Shown piece after piece: positions 12,650-23,242 of a stretch of DNA of 64,000 nt; position 1 is the stretch's first letter; every line of letters begins with the position of its first letter. A program made the translations under genes and the position numbers. The notes beneath the pieces are model-generated. The model saw only the letters and a program-made list of their open reading frames with translations, searched no databases and had not been told where the DNA came from. Origin of the DNA: Ananas comosus. Its lineage: Eukaryota; Streptophyta; Magnoliopsida; Poales; Bromeliaceae. The stretch is taken from NCBI RefSeq assembly GCF_001540865.1, contig NC_033642.1, forward strand, positions 1,646,859 to 1,710,858. Reading direction: 5' to 3'.

Positions 12650-13535
12650 TTCTTCTCGGTATGCTTACGAGTCAGCAATTTGTTATTGACATTTTTGTTG
12701 TTGTTACATTAAAAACTTTGCTATAGAATTCAAGCAATCAATTCGACTGCGAAGAAGTAACATTCCCAAAACAGTGAAAAAAATAATTCTTGTGCATTTC
12801 AAAACTGCTTACCGTTGCTTAACTTCGACAGAGAAACCTTGTATAAGCAATTTGTCTAGTGATTTGTATTTTCTTTTTATTTTTTTTTATCTTTTCACCA
12901 GTAGGGGTTCTAGTGATTTGTCTTTTATTGTTGGGTTAATTGCATATGTGTCCCTATAAAACCATAAAAGTGTGTATTTATCCCTACATCCCTACAAAGT
13001 TATAGTTCTAAAACGTACGCCTCTATATAAAGTTTCATAGTTTTACAAATGTATCCCTTGACCTGTTAAAGTTGATTTTTCTTATTCAAACAATCTAGGT
13101 AGATATTTAATGTTATTTATTTTCGTATGTATGAAGTATACAGTAATACTGTAGAATTTATTATACTATTCTACTTGTTCGGTAATTCAATTTATCAAGC
13201 TTTAGTTTTTAATTTCAAAAGCAAAACGGAGTCCAAAACGCAATTTGTTTTCCCTCTCAAACTAAACAAGTGCGTGTCCGATTCTTTTGTTGTTTCAACT
13301 TCTTTTTTAGCATAGCCGTTGAAAAATAGCAAGTTTGGTTATTCTACAACAAGAATCAGAATTGCTATTCTAAGATTCAAAAGCAGTAGCTTTACTTTGA
13401 TCTCTACGTAGTAAATAATTTGTTAAAAAAGGTTGTAGGCATATCTTAATTGAACTAGTGCTATTTACAGAATGTGTTTTTTTTATGAAAAAATATGTAT
13501 TTTTCAATCGTACTTTTTTTATCTCACATGATTAG
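12153..13535. other. Intergenic, no gene seen
   Basis: 3' flank of the CDP-DAG synthase gene. Contains a (CT)n run near 12370-12388 and an (ATT)n microsatellite at about 12619-12649. Short open frames here are AT-driven and lack homology that I recognise. Confidence 0.6.
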
Positions 13536-14285
13536 GGGTGTAATGTGTGCGGTGCCGGCGCACATTCACCCGGGCGGAACCGGGCGAGGGGTCGGCCCGG
13601 GCCGGCGATTTTAAAATTCGGGCTGAGCCATGCCGGGCCAAATTTTATGAATGCCCGCCTCAGCACGGCCCTCTTGCCCGGGCGGGACCGGGCCGGGCTC
13701 CACACCGACCCTTTAATATTTTAAATTTTTTCTTAAAAATATTATATAGTATTTAAAAAATAAAAAAAAATTAAAATGGTTTTCTTTTTGTAATATGTTA
13801 GCTAAAAAAATAAAGTTTATTAAAATATTTATAAAGTAATAAGTTTTTAAAATAATTTTAAATTTTTTTAAAATTTTGAAAGAACTCTTTTTAAAATATA
13901 TTTAAAAAGGAGTGTTTTTTTTTTTTTTTTTTTAAAGAACTCATTTTTCATTAGGACCTGGATCCTTCTTTTCCTCACCCTGGGAGTTGGGAGCCAGGTT
14001 GGCTCCCAAGTGACAAGATCCAGCTTGGGGAGTTGGGCATGGGTCCCCAACTCCCCAAGGGCAGCAGGAGTCCAAGGCTGGCCGTTGGTCCAACTGTCTG
14101 CCCGGCACGGCACGGCACTGCAGAGGCGCACAACGGGTTGGGCTGATGTGCAGGCTGACAGGCGCAGTTGGAGTGGCCCAGCAAAGCCTGTGATGCCGGA
14201 TTGGGCCGGCCCAACACGGGCTCTATAGTATCGGTGCCGTGCCTGGCCTAGCCCGTAGTCGTACAGGACCACTATCATTCTAATA
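13536..14285. mobile_element. Degenerate MITE with GC-rich ends and AT-rich centre (hAT-like start)
   Basis: Starts TAGGGGTGTAATGTG, resembling hAT/Ac-type ends, followed by 170 bp dominated by GCCGGGC/GGGCCGGGC words, then about 350 bp of A/T, then another GC-rich half (GGCACGGCACGGCAC, GGGCCGGCCCAACACGGGC). No matching right terminus could be placed, so the end is approximate. The long minus-strand frame across it is not a gene; its peptide is simply the GC repeats. Confidence 0.45.
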
Positions 14286-15068
14286 GTACATTTTTTAATC
14301 CAAGAACAGATAAATTAATTGCACCAATGATTTGATGCTATTAATAGTTTAGTAGTTTAGTTCTACATATGCATATATTTTAGCAATACTATGCACCTAT
14401 GCTATATATGTAAATCTTATACCCTATTGTCTCTTCATGGCTAGAATTTCTTTTCATTGTCTTTTTTTTTTTTCTTTTTTGCTAAAAGCTCAATAAGTCT
14501 TTTTAAGCTCTAGGATCCCAAGGGTGTAATTCCATGTGAGGTGTAAAGGCAGAATTTTCTTATTTTTTTTAAAAAAATGTACTTATTTTTTTACTAAAAT
14601 ACAAAAAATATTCCTGCAAATACTGTTTTTTACTTTTCCTCCTAATCTTTTAAAATCTATATTTTATTTCCTTAAAATTTCAGAAATATTTTTATAGGTT
14701 ATGGCATTAACGAAGATGATGAAATAACTAAATTATTCTTACTTGTTTGATAAAAAAATAAATGTTTAATATATTTTCGTTATTTTTAAATGTATATTTT
14801 TTTATAAATTATATGAAATAGATAGAACATACACTAGAGGGTTGGATAAATCAAATTGAAATTTTAAGGGAATAGAATATATATTTTTTTTTAAAATCAG
14901 GAAGAAAAAATAAAAAATAAGTATTTATAAAAGATTTTTTATATTTTAACCTAATTTTTGTTGAATAAACTAAAAACTGTACTTAATTAATTATTTCATG
15001 AACACATGCTCCTGTAGGATATTTGTGAAAATGCCAAATTTGCAAGGATATTTGCATTCTAAGTATTT

Positions 15069-15103
<35 letters not shown>

Positions 15104-15147
15104 GCACCCCTCACATTCAATTCTCAGTACTATCCCTATACAGGTCC

Positions 15148-15148
<1 letters not shown>
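14286..15148. other. AT-rich intergenic sequence with a weak foldback
   Basis: About 14555-14950 has loosely inverted A/T-rich halves (AAATGTACTTATTTTTTTAC against TAAAAAATAAGTATTTATAA), as in several small repeats elsewhere in the window (29160-29520, 38222-38570). A (CT)n run lies at about 15071-15100. No gene seen. Confidence 0.45.

Positions 15149-15200
<52 letters not shown>
15149..15200. repeat. (TA)n microsatellite
   Basis: About 26 TA units, directly abutting the left end of the foldback element that follows. Confidence 0.95.
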
Positions 15201-15203
<3 letters not shown>

Positions 15204-15555
15204 ATTATAAATATATTTCTATAAAATTTAACTTTCATATGTTGTCCTTACAAGAGTTATGTGTTTTCAAATATGTCCTACCGTTAGGATCCGTTAGAAA
15301 AAATTAGTTACCCATAGGTAAAATGCGTAACTCTAGTTAGTTAATGAGGTGAATTGCTTTTTTTACCTCTCTTCAATTAATAGTTAGAATTTTTGAAGGG
15401 ACATATTTGTAATGGCAAAAATATCATTTCATTTATAAAATAAACAGTGTTTTAACGGTAATAAACCAGAGAGACATATTTGAAATATTAGGACTTTTGT
15501 AGGAACAATATATAAAAGTTAAACTTTATAGAAATATATTTATAATTCACTATAT
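15201..15555. mobile_element. Foldback MITE between (TA)n tracts
   Basis: Left end TTAATTATAAATATATTTCT and right end complementary (AGAAATATATTTATAATTCA), about 355 bp apart, with inverted inner parts (TCCTACCGTTAGG, ACATATTTG). Flanked by (TA)n at 15149-15200 and 15583-15602. Confidence 0.65.
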
Positions 15556-15674
15556 CTTCAAAGACCTGAATAAAATTAACCCTATATATATATATATATA
15601 TATACACACTTGGCCCTAACTTAGTTGAACTCTCACTTCACAAACATCTCTCACTTCCTAAACTTAACCCCAAC

Positions 15675-16118
15675 ATGCATTTCCCTCACCTTCTCTTCCT
15701 CCTTCCTCTCCTCCTTTCTCTCTCCACTCTTCCATGCAATGGCGGCCGCCATCTCCGATCCGCTCCCTCGACCGATCCACCCTTCAACTACTCCGTCGAT
15801 GTAACGCCGCTTATAACCTCCTCTCATCACCTCACTTTTTTTCTTTTTTTTTTTTTTTCTTTTTTCAATCTTTCATCTTATTATTTCCCTTAATGCATGC
15901 TCTTAAAGATGAAATACTCTAATGGCACCCATCATGCGGAGCCAACTCCATCATCTATTCAAGGCGATCGGTATCTCGACGACGACAACGACGACGCTTT
16001 CGACGCCAAGGATTATTCGACTGCGCCTCGCACTCCTCACCGACGACATGATCACGAAGAACTGGGTTTCGACCTCGACTACGACCCACCGAGATCTCAT
16101 AGCCCACACCACAACTGA
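15675..16118 (+). CDS. RGF/GOLVEN/CLEL-type secreted peptide hormone precursor
   Basis: Root meristem growth factor peptides are small, tyrosine-sulfated, secreted signals perceived by RGI receptor kinases at the plasma membrane. Two exons, 15675-15800 and 15909-16118, join in phase 0 (donor GAT|GTAACG, acceptor TTAAAG|ATG) and give 111 aa. Residues 1-22 form a Leu-rich signal peptide ending near LSTLPCNG. A RHLR motif follows the signal peptide, of the kind site-1-type subtilases cut. The middle is acidic, Asp-rich and variable. The last 13 residues, DYDPPRSHSPHHN, fit the family pattern: an Asp-Tyr sulfation site at the start, an internal Pro and a terminal HN directly before the stop (mature region 16077-16115). 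Secretion and processing are inferred. Start is the first ATG before the signal peptide. No neighbour suggests an operon-like or cluster context. The acceptor is not preceded by a strong polypyrimidine tract at the very end, so the splice position needs RNA support. Confidence 0.82.
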
Positions 16119-16375
16119 GGCTACAAATTAATGCATGCAAATGCGAATGCAACTGCAAATGGCCATTTTCTCTAACTATTATGGAGCTGCTACTCCTTTC
16201 TCTATTGAGTAGTGCATTAATGTACATAATATATATATATATATATAGTGCGTGGAGAAGTACGTAGAACGTTGTTGTTTGGTTACGTGTGAACTTTGGA
16301 GCGTAGTTAATATATATATATTGAAGTTTATACGACATAGTAATATATAGATATATATATTAATTAGCTACATAT

Positions 16376-16898
16376 GCTAGCTAGAATACTATTAGTAGCA
16401 AACAGGTTCTGTTGCTTTCGATTTGTTTTTGACGATAGAGCTTTCGAATTGACGATCGGCATTATTGAACATGATCTAAACCATTTGAAGTATTTAGAAA
16501 TCAAATTTCATACTATTTCGACATTGTTCTCTTGTGCATAAAGTGAATACAAAAATAAACACCTGAAAATAATAGAATTTTTTTATTCAAGATCAAGAGT
16601 GTAGATCTTGTTTTAAATAGTTTTAATAACTTTTTGCCAAATATTCAACTGATTTGAATTTTTTTGTACCGTTAAATGAGCACATGCATGCCCTATACCG
16701 ATTGTTAAAATTGTAAATTTTCTAAACCTTTGATGATTAAGTCAATGGTATCGGAAATATATGAAATTTAGTTCTAAATACTTTAAATGGTCTAAATCAT
16801 ATTCAAAAGTTTTGATCATTGATTTGAAATCTCCATCATTGAAAATAAATCGGTAGTTACGGAGCCCATTTATTATCGATAGTATGCTAGCTCAACTG
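16376..16898. mobile_element. (TA)n-associated foldback MITE, family A
   Basis: Ends GCTAGCTAGAATACTATTAG and complement (CGATAGTATGCTAGCTC). Inner blocks shared by all family A copies: TTCGAATTGACGATCGGCA near the left end and its inverse near the right. About 520 bp, non-coding. Confidence 0.75.
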
Positions 16899-17270
16899 TA
16901 TATTATTTAGTTACATACACTGCGTGCATATGTAGATATATGTTTTACTCATGTTATACAAAATAATTCTATGATGTATGCGCTAGCAATGTTAAAATAG
17001 CTGTTAAGTATAATTATATATAATTATAAACCCCCCTTGTTTAATTAGTTATGTAACAAACCAATGGTTTAGCTAGTAATGAGGAAATGGGATATGTGTA
17101 CATATCCACGAATATTGGCTTGCATTTTAGATCTAATTATTGTGACTTACAATTCTAACCTAGCAATCTGTGAGTTTATTAATTAGTCTCTTAATTTCCC
17201 TCAAAATTTTTTATTACATAATTGATTCTACACAATAGGTAGACTCACCTGTATATCAACTCATCTCTCA
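16899..17270. other. AT-rich intergenic, nothing recognised
   Basis: No coding region, RNA gene or clear repeat structure seen. Confidence 0.5.
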
Positions 17271-17280
17271 AAATAAAAAA

Positions 17281-17638
17281 GAAAAACTTCAAATACACCC
17301 CTGTAGTTTCACATGTTCTTACTTTAGTATCATATAGTTTAAAGTATATCAATTTAGTGCCTTGTAGTTTTATTTTTATTTTTTTATTATTGATTTCACT
17401 AATTTTTTTCGTTAAATCAGTAACAAAGTTAAAACTAAAGGATACCAAAGTGAATATTCGATAAACCTATGTGGAGTATCTTAAGCTTTTTATATATAAT
17501 TTAATGAAATATTAACGGAAAAGCTGACGAAAAGATAAAAATGAAATCATAGGACACTTATAACTTGATATACTTTAAACTATATGATACTAAAGTGAGA
17601 AAGTGCGAAATCACAGGGATGATATCTGAAGTTTACCC
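17281..17638. mobile_element. Mutator-like foldback MITE (GAAAAACTTC...GAAGTTTACCC)
   Basis: 358 bp flanked by the direct repeat AAATAAAAA(A) at 17271-17280 and 17639-17648, a 9-10 bp target duplication. The long inverted ends carry CCTGTAGTTTC and TATATCAATTTAGT blocks. The same family occurs at 25994-26348, 26749-27101, 38895-39250, 57057-57435 and in both copies of the segmental duplication. Confidence 0.8.
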
Positions 17639-18160
17639 AAATAAAAAAGATCAACACTATCACACATATAAAATGAAAAAAGATTCACAAATGCGGGGAG
17701 AAAAAAAGCAATTAGGGCATTGCTAAATGCTATTATATCTCCAATTTTATGCATATCTAATTGCACTATATTAATAATTACATGAAATCAAACGGTTCCA
17801 ATATATATTACTACGTACGGGCATTTTGTAAAATAAATATAATTACTTTTTCAAATTAGGTTTCCAAAATTCGAATTTGGAAGGATAGTGAATAATTAAA
17901 TATAAGGGAACATGAAGTTGAGATATATCTTGGAAATAGCGGTGAGGGAGTAATAATAGTCCATGCATATATGTATTTGTGGCCCCATTTTTATGCACCC
18001 TTGTCCTCGTTGAGGGTGGCAGTGATGCGCACACACATGCATGCATGCATGCAAGTTAATTAACGCACGTACTCCCATGCACCATTCGCCGTGGGCTCCC
18101 AAGTCCCAATCGCCCAACGTTGACCACCGACATTTGCTTAAGATTCAATATAAATCTAAA
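17639..18160. other. Intergenic, nothing recognised
   Basis: Contains a short CATG run near 18038-18052. No gene, RNA or mobile element boundary seen. Confidence 0.5.
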
Positions 18161-18773
18161 GGCTAAATTACAGAAACCCCCGTATCAAAACCCGATTTTT
18201 CACTTTTCTCTTCTGTCATTTAAAAAGCTACATTTTACTTCCTTGTAAAATGAAAAATATTCACAGAGGAGTACGGTGTGAACTGTGATGGTAAAATGAC
18301 CATTTTGTTCCTCACCATTTTGCCCCTCGTCATGTTCATAGAAAAGACGGCTGGGGGCATTTTTGGCATAAAAAATATATAATAATATTTTATAGAATTG
18401 AGCTCCTATACTTTTAAAAGTACCAAGTCATTGGTGCTTGTAAGTTTTTAGCCCTTGGATTAATAGATATGCGGTTAGGATGATGTGGGTCCCCTTGGGT
18501 TGAGTGGGTGGTTGATTGAATAGTATAATCTAACGGGTGAAAATGATCAAAGGCGTAGACCTAACGGTAAAAAATTCACAAGCACCAAGTGCTTGGTGCT
18601 TTTACAAGCACCATAGCCGGACTCTATTTTATAAACGGAATCCTAACGGATTACTAACGGCAGGGGACGAAATAAACATTTTTCATTTTACAAAGGGATA
18701 AAATGTAGGTTTTTAAATGACAGGGGGGAAGTAAAAAAACGAGTTTTGACAGGGGGTTTTGTGTAATTTAGCC
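18161..18773. mobile_element. Mutator-like MITE with perfect 9-bp target duplication, hosting a nested MITE
   Basis: Ends GGCTAAATTACAGAAACCCCC and the complement (GGGGGTTTTGTGTAATTTAGCC type). Flanked by AAATCTAAA at 18152-18160 and 18774-18782, a perfect 9-bp duplication typical of Mutator-like elements. A family B (TA)n-type MITE is inserted at about 18396-18627. Confidence 0.88.
18396..18627. mobile_element. Family B MITE nested in the Mutator-like MITE
   Basis: Begins near GAGCTCCTATACTTTTAAAAG and ends near GCACCATAGCCGGACTCTA. Related copies are at 19428-19677 and 53851-54073, and a truncated one at 62289-62361. The left flank is a TATA-rich tract. Confidence 0.75.
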
Positions 18774-18794
18774 AAATCTAAATGTTTACAAAAG

Positions 18795-18799
<5 letters not shown>

Positions 18800-18833
<34 letters not shown>
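18800..18833. repeat. (TA)n microsatellite
   Basis: About 17 TA units directly at the left edge of a family A foldback element. Confidence 0.9.
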
Positions 18834-18836
<3 letters not shown>

Positions 18837-19407
18837 TCCGCTGGGGTACTATCGATAACACCAAGGATTTGACTGGGCTACTATCGGTAGTAAACTGCTC
18901 GATTTACTACCGATTTATTTTTTATGATAGAGCTTCCAAATCGATGATCGGCACCGTTGAACATGACCTAGACCATTTAAATTATCTAGAAATCAAATTT
19001 CATGATTTTTTGGCATCACTAACTGAACGATCAAAGGGTCACAAAATCTATAATTTTAATGGCCGATATGGTGCGTTTGCTCGTTTAACGGTATAGAAGA
19101 GTTCAAATCAACTAAATTTTTGTTAATTTTTTTTAAACTATTTAAAATAAGATCTAGACTCTAGATCTCAAATATAAAAATTGTATCATCACTTTTTGAA
19201 GGATATTCATTTTCAGTCATTCATTTTTCTGTTCACTTGATGGACAAGAGAACAATATCGAAAATGTGTGAAATTTGATTTCCAGATAGTTTATATAGTT
19301 TAGATCATATTTAACGGTGCTGATCATCAATTTGGAAGCTCTATCATCGAAAACAAATTGGTAGTAAAGCGAACCATTTACTACCGATAGTATTCTAGCA
19401 AAACTCT
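18834..19407. mobile_element. (TA)n-associated foldback MITE, family A
   Basis: Left GAGTCCGCTGGGGTACTATC, right complement (CGATAGTATTCTAGCAAAACTC). Family blocks CGATTTACTACCG and CGATGATCGGCACCGTTGAAC are present and repeated inverted near the right end. The 75-aa open frame inside is not a gene; it reads through the inverted repeat. Confidence 0.8.
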
Positions 19408-19427
19408 CTCTCTATATATATATATAG

Positions 19428-19677
19428 AGTCCGGCTACTATACTCTTATGAGTATAGAGCCTCTTGTACTCATAAGTTTTTCACCGTTAGAACTATCCTT
19501 TAATCATTTTCACCCGTTAGATTATACTATTCAACCAACCACCCACTCAACCCTAGGAGGCCCACTATCAACCGAACCATAACCACTTTCATCCTAACCG
19601 TATATTTTTTCATCTGAACGGCTGAAAATTTATGAGTACAAAGGGCTTTATACTCATGTAAGTATAGTAGCCCTAGC
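19428..19677. mobile_element. (TA)n-associated MITE, family B
   Basis: Bounded by TATATATATAGAGTCCGGC on the left and GTAGCCCTAGCCTATATATA on the right. Shares CCGTTAGATTATACTATTC and AACCAACCACCCACTCAA with the copies at 18396 and 53851. Confidence 0.75.
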
Positions 19678-19706
19678 CTATATATATACCTACTAAATTT
19701 ATATAA

Positions 19707-19977
19707 AAACTACAACAAATTTTGTACTTAAGGGCATTTTAAATAATAACTAACGGCGCTTTAAAGCATAACTCTGGCGCTTGTAAAAGTGTCGAGTAAA
19801 GAATTGTTAAGTAAACATACCGTGATAAATATACTGACGTTTTAATATAGCGTCAGAAAATTTTTATCAATATTTGATAAAAATCTGTTTATTGACGATG
19901 CTTAATTATAGTGTTGGCACATGTCAAATATTGAAGATGTTAGAATAGAGCGTCGTCTAAAGTATAATTTCGTTGTA
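19707..19977. mobile_element. Possible CACTA-derived MITE
   Basis: CTACAACAAATTTTG at the left and TTTCGTTGTAG at the right are similar to the CACTACAA-type ends of CACTA elements, with internal inverted GCGTC/GACGC words. The leading CA is not present, so the call is tentative. Confidence 0.4.
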
Positions 19978-20340
19978 GTAAATTAACCGATTTCATGATT
20001 TTTTAAGATCATTTGTCTTTAAAATGAATAGTATTTAAATGCACAGCTAAAAATAAAAGATTTTATAAAAACTAACAATAAAAGACTTAAATCTTAGATT
20101 GGAGATACCAATTTTGTGCTAAACTGTGAACAAAATTTTCTATGAAAATTTTACTGAATTTGAATTTTTCTATGCAGTCAAACTTACAAATACATCATAT
20201 CGACCATTAAATAATGTTGAAAAATAATTATAAAGTTTGATTTTTAGCTACTTTCAATAGCGAAGATCACGTCTAATGAAGTTGATGCTGATTCAGATAT
20301 CTCATCATCAAAAATAATTTAATAGTACAGAAACTTCCGT
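19978..20340. other. AT-rich sequence, partly a decayed foldback arm
   Basis: Contains words shared with family A interiors (CGAAGATCACGTCTAATGAAG) but no intact ends. No gene seen. Confidence 0.4.
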
Positions 20341-20398
20341 ATTACTGATATAGTATACAAGTTGGACACACACTCTCTTTCTCTCTCTCGATCTCTCT

Positions 20399-20400
<2 letters not shown>

Positions 20401-20450
<50 letters not shown>

Positions 20451-20451
20451 N

Positions 20452-20520
<69 letters not shown>
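20401..20520. repeat. Long (TA)n tract interrupted by an assembly N at 20451
   Basis: Two TA runs of about 50 and 60 bp joined through N and a CTCTCT word. The true length is unknown. Confidence 0.95.
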
Positions 20521-20524
<4 letters not shown>

Positions 20525-21105
20525 TTGAGCTGGAATACTACTGGTAGCAAACGGGCTCCGTTGCCACCCACTTGTTTTCGATGATGGAGCCTCCAAATCG
20601 ACGATCGGTACCGTTTAACATGATCTACAATTGAGCTGGAATGCTACCGGTAGCAAACGGGCTCCGTTGCCACCCACTTGTTTTCGATGATGGAGTCTCC
20701 AAATCGACGATCGGCACCGGTGAACATGATTTACACCACTTGAAATATCTAGAAATTAGATTTTATGTTTTTCCGATATTGTTCTCTTGTCCATCAAATG
20801 GGCATAAAAATGAACGGCTGAAAATGAATATCCTCTAAAAAATGATTAAGAATTATTGATTTTGAATCCTTAGATCACTAGGTAAATGATATAAAAAAAT
20901 CGCAAAAATTATTTTCTAGAAACTTCAAATGCGCTAGATCAAGTCTAACTGAGTCTATCGTCGATTCGAAAATTCCATCATCGATACTTCAAGTGGTGTA
21001 GATCATTTTCAACGGGACCGATCGTCGATTTGGAGGCTCCATCATCAAAAACAAATAGGTGGCAACGGAGTCCGTTTGCTACCGATAGTATTCCAGCTCA
21101 ACTCT
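20521..21105. mobile_element. Family A foldback MITE with a duplicated left terminus
   Basis: Ends GAGTTGAGCTGGAATACTAC and CCAGCTCAACTC. The first 110 bp (20521-20634) is repeated immediately (20631-20745), with only a few differences, so the element starts twice. The right side has one terminus only. Confidence 0.82.
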
Positions 21106-21114
21106 ATATATATA

Positions 21115-21471
21115 AACGGCTGAAAATAAAAATCTTACAAAATGTAATAATGTGACATTAAAATTTTAAATCAAAGATATTGATCTTGTTTTATAAGTAT
21201 AAAGAATTTTCTATCAAAATTTCACGTGATTTGAATATTTCTACACCGTTGAACTTGCAAACGGCTCATTACGACCATTGAAATTTGTTGATTTGAGTCC
21301 ATTCGATCACTAGGCAAATGATATCGAAAAATAATAAAATTTATTTTCTAGGTACTCCAAATACTCTAAATCAAGTTTAACAGAGCCGATCGACGATCCA
21401 AAAGTCGCAACATCGAAAATGAGCTAGAAGCACGGAAGGCTCCGTGTTTCCGATAGCATAGTAGCCTCACT
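21115..21471. mobile_element. Left-truncated family A MITE
   Basis: Carries the interior and right end of the family (AACGGCTGAAAATAAAAATC ... TCCGATAGCATAGTAGC) between (TA)n tracts but lacks the left terminus. Confidence 0.65.
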
Positions 21472-21490
21472 CTATATATATATATATATA

Positions 21491-22041
21491 GAGCAGGGCT
21501 GCTGTGCTCTCAGGAGCACGGAGGCCTCCGTGCTTCTGAGCCGTTTTCGATGATGGAGTTTTCGAATCGACGATCGGCTCCGTTAAACTTGATCTAGCGT
21601 ATTTAAAGTTTCTAGAAAATAATTTTTGCGATTTTTCGATATCATTTACCTAGCAATCGAAAGTATTCAAAATCAATAATTTTTAACGGCTGAAAATAAA
21701 AATCCAATAAAAACTGGTGATATAGCACTAAAATTTTCGATCAGAAATATAGATCTTGTTGTAGATAGTATAAAGAATTTTCTATCAAAATTTCATCTGA
21801 TTTGAATACTTATACACCGTTAAACTTGAAAACGGCAGATATCAACCATTAAAAATTATGGATTTTGAATCCTTTCGATCACTAGGTAAATGATATCGAA
21901 AAATCGCAAAAATTATTTTCTAGAAACTTCAAATGCGCTAGATCAAGTCTAACGGAGCCGATCGTCGATTCGAAAATTTCATCATCGAAAACGGCTCAGG
22001 AGCACGGAGGCCTCCGTGCTCCTAAGAGCACAGCAGCCCTG

Positions 22042-22042
<1 letters not shown>
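21491..22042. mobile_element. Family A foldback MITE, variant with GAGCAGGGCTGCTGTGCTC ends
   Basis: The left end is matched by an inverted right end (GAGCACAGCAGCCCTGC). Both sides abut (TA)n (21471-21490 and 22043-22080). Near-symmetrical over its length, with CGGAGGCCTCCGTG palindromes at both ends. Confidence 0.85.
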
Positions 22043-22080
<38 letters not shown>

Positions 22081-22084
<4 letters not shown>

Positions 22085-22310
22085 GTAGTTAATTTGGCTT
22101 ATTTAATTCATTAATGAGAATGTCTCATCAAACCTTATTAATCTCGGGATCGAGTTCTTGGTCGCTTTAATGCATGAGAGTTGGAACAAAGCTTTTCGAG
22201 AGAAGGGGAGTCATAAATTAAATTTGTCTCTTCCTAGGAGACAAATGCACTATTTTTGGATTGATTTTTTGACTTATTAATCTTTAAGATTATTTGGCAT
22301 CAGAGCCCGT
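22081..22310 (+). mobile_element. Possible small LTR-element remnant with a methionine-tRNA primer site
   Basis: TGGCATCAGAGC at 22295-22306 differs by one base from the usual initiator-tRNA primer-binding site TGGTATCAGAGC. The preceding 210 bp starting TGTGGTAG may be a decayed LTR. No second LTR found. Confidence 0.35.
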
Positions 22311-22669
22311 CCTAAATTTTGTAGTTCTAAAAAATTGTACATCAATCTATATATTCATAATTTAATGGGTTAAAATGTATTAATTTTTTTGCTTTTTTCA
22401 CCTTTTTTCTGTGTGTGTGTTCGTAAGTATATATTATGATTCATCTAATTTTCACAATAATGTGAATCATCTTACTTTAAGCTCACTCACGCTCTCGTAA
22501 AGTTAAAGTTAACATTTTGAACCTAATATACATGCAAAAGATAAAGAATGTTCATAAATTAAAAAGTTATATGTATGTGCCTTTTCTAATATTCAAATAA
22601 TGCTTCTACAAAAGTCATGCAAAAAATCAACCTTTAAAGATTAATAGCAACGAACCTGGATAATTGCCA

Positions 22670-22670
<1 letters not shown>

Positions 22671-22701
<31 letters not shown>
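22671..22701. repeat. (TAA)n microsatellite
   Basis: About ten TAA units. Confidence 0.9.
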
Positions 22702-22702
<1 letters not shown>

Positions 22703-22787
22703 GCAAAAATTTGAAATTCAAATTTGTGTATCTAGTACCTTCTATTATGAAAAATATTAGCACTTGTACCAACCATACCTAGAGCAA

Positions 22788-22890
22788 TTGGCTAAGAGTT
22801 TAATGATTGGTGCACAAAGTTTCCAGCTTGAAATTTAGTTGCTTCACAAATGTAGTTGCTTCACATTTCTAGCGGAGCTCATTTTTCTTT
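22788..22890 (+). mobile_element. Degraded tRNA-derived SINE
   Basis: CCTAGAGCAATTGGCTAAGAG and CTTGAAATTTAGTTGCTTCA align with the SINE at 61115 (CCTAGAGCAAATGGTAAAAG, GTTCGAATTTTAGTTGATTC). The tail differs and box B is decayed. Confidence 0.5.
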
Positions 22891-22964
22891 TTCTTTTTTT
22901 AAAAAACAACTCGTAGTCGTACATCAAATGAAATGAGATTATGATTGAAAATATAACGGACTGT

Positions 22965-23242
22965 AGGCATAATAACAATAATTTGATTTAAGTATTTTGG
23001 ACTGATGGTTTAGGTCCAACGAATTGTTATTGCTAGTTAGTCTGGTCATTACAATTAATATCAAAAGTCGATTCCGTAGTCAAAAGTATGAGGTGAGCCT
23101 CACATTGACCGGTAAACTTTGGCTATATGTGAGCCTCACAATGCCTAATAACAATAATAATAGCTGGACGTAAGAATTTTTTGGCCGGTGGTTTGGATTC
23201 AATGAATTATTATTGCTAGCGGGTCAGATCATTACAATTGCA
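22965..23242 (+). mobile_element. Decayed copy of the 5S-less TRIM
   Basis: Contains two diverged partial LTRs (TTAAGTATTTTGGACTGATGG...CTGGTCATTACA and the same near 23180-23242) around an internal segment with GAGGTGAGCCTCACA. Matches the intact TRIM at 27545-28011 in order and orientation. The primer site is no longer recognisable. Confidence 0.65.

Noticed and set aside
13868..14278. 136-codon minus-strand frame
   Set aside because: Runs through a GC-rich repeat end and poly-T; composition explains it.
15955..16338. 127-codon minus-strand frame over the peptide gene
   Set aside because: Antisense of the Asp-rich exon; the + strand has the signal peptide and hormone motif.
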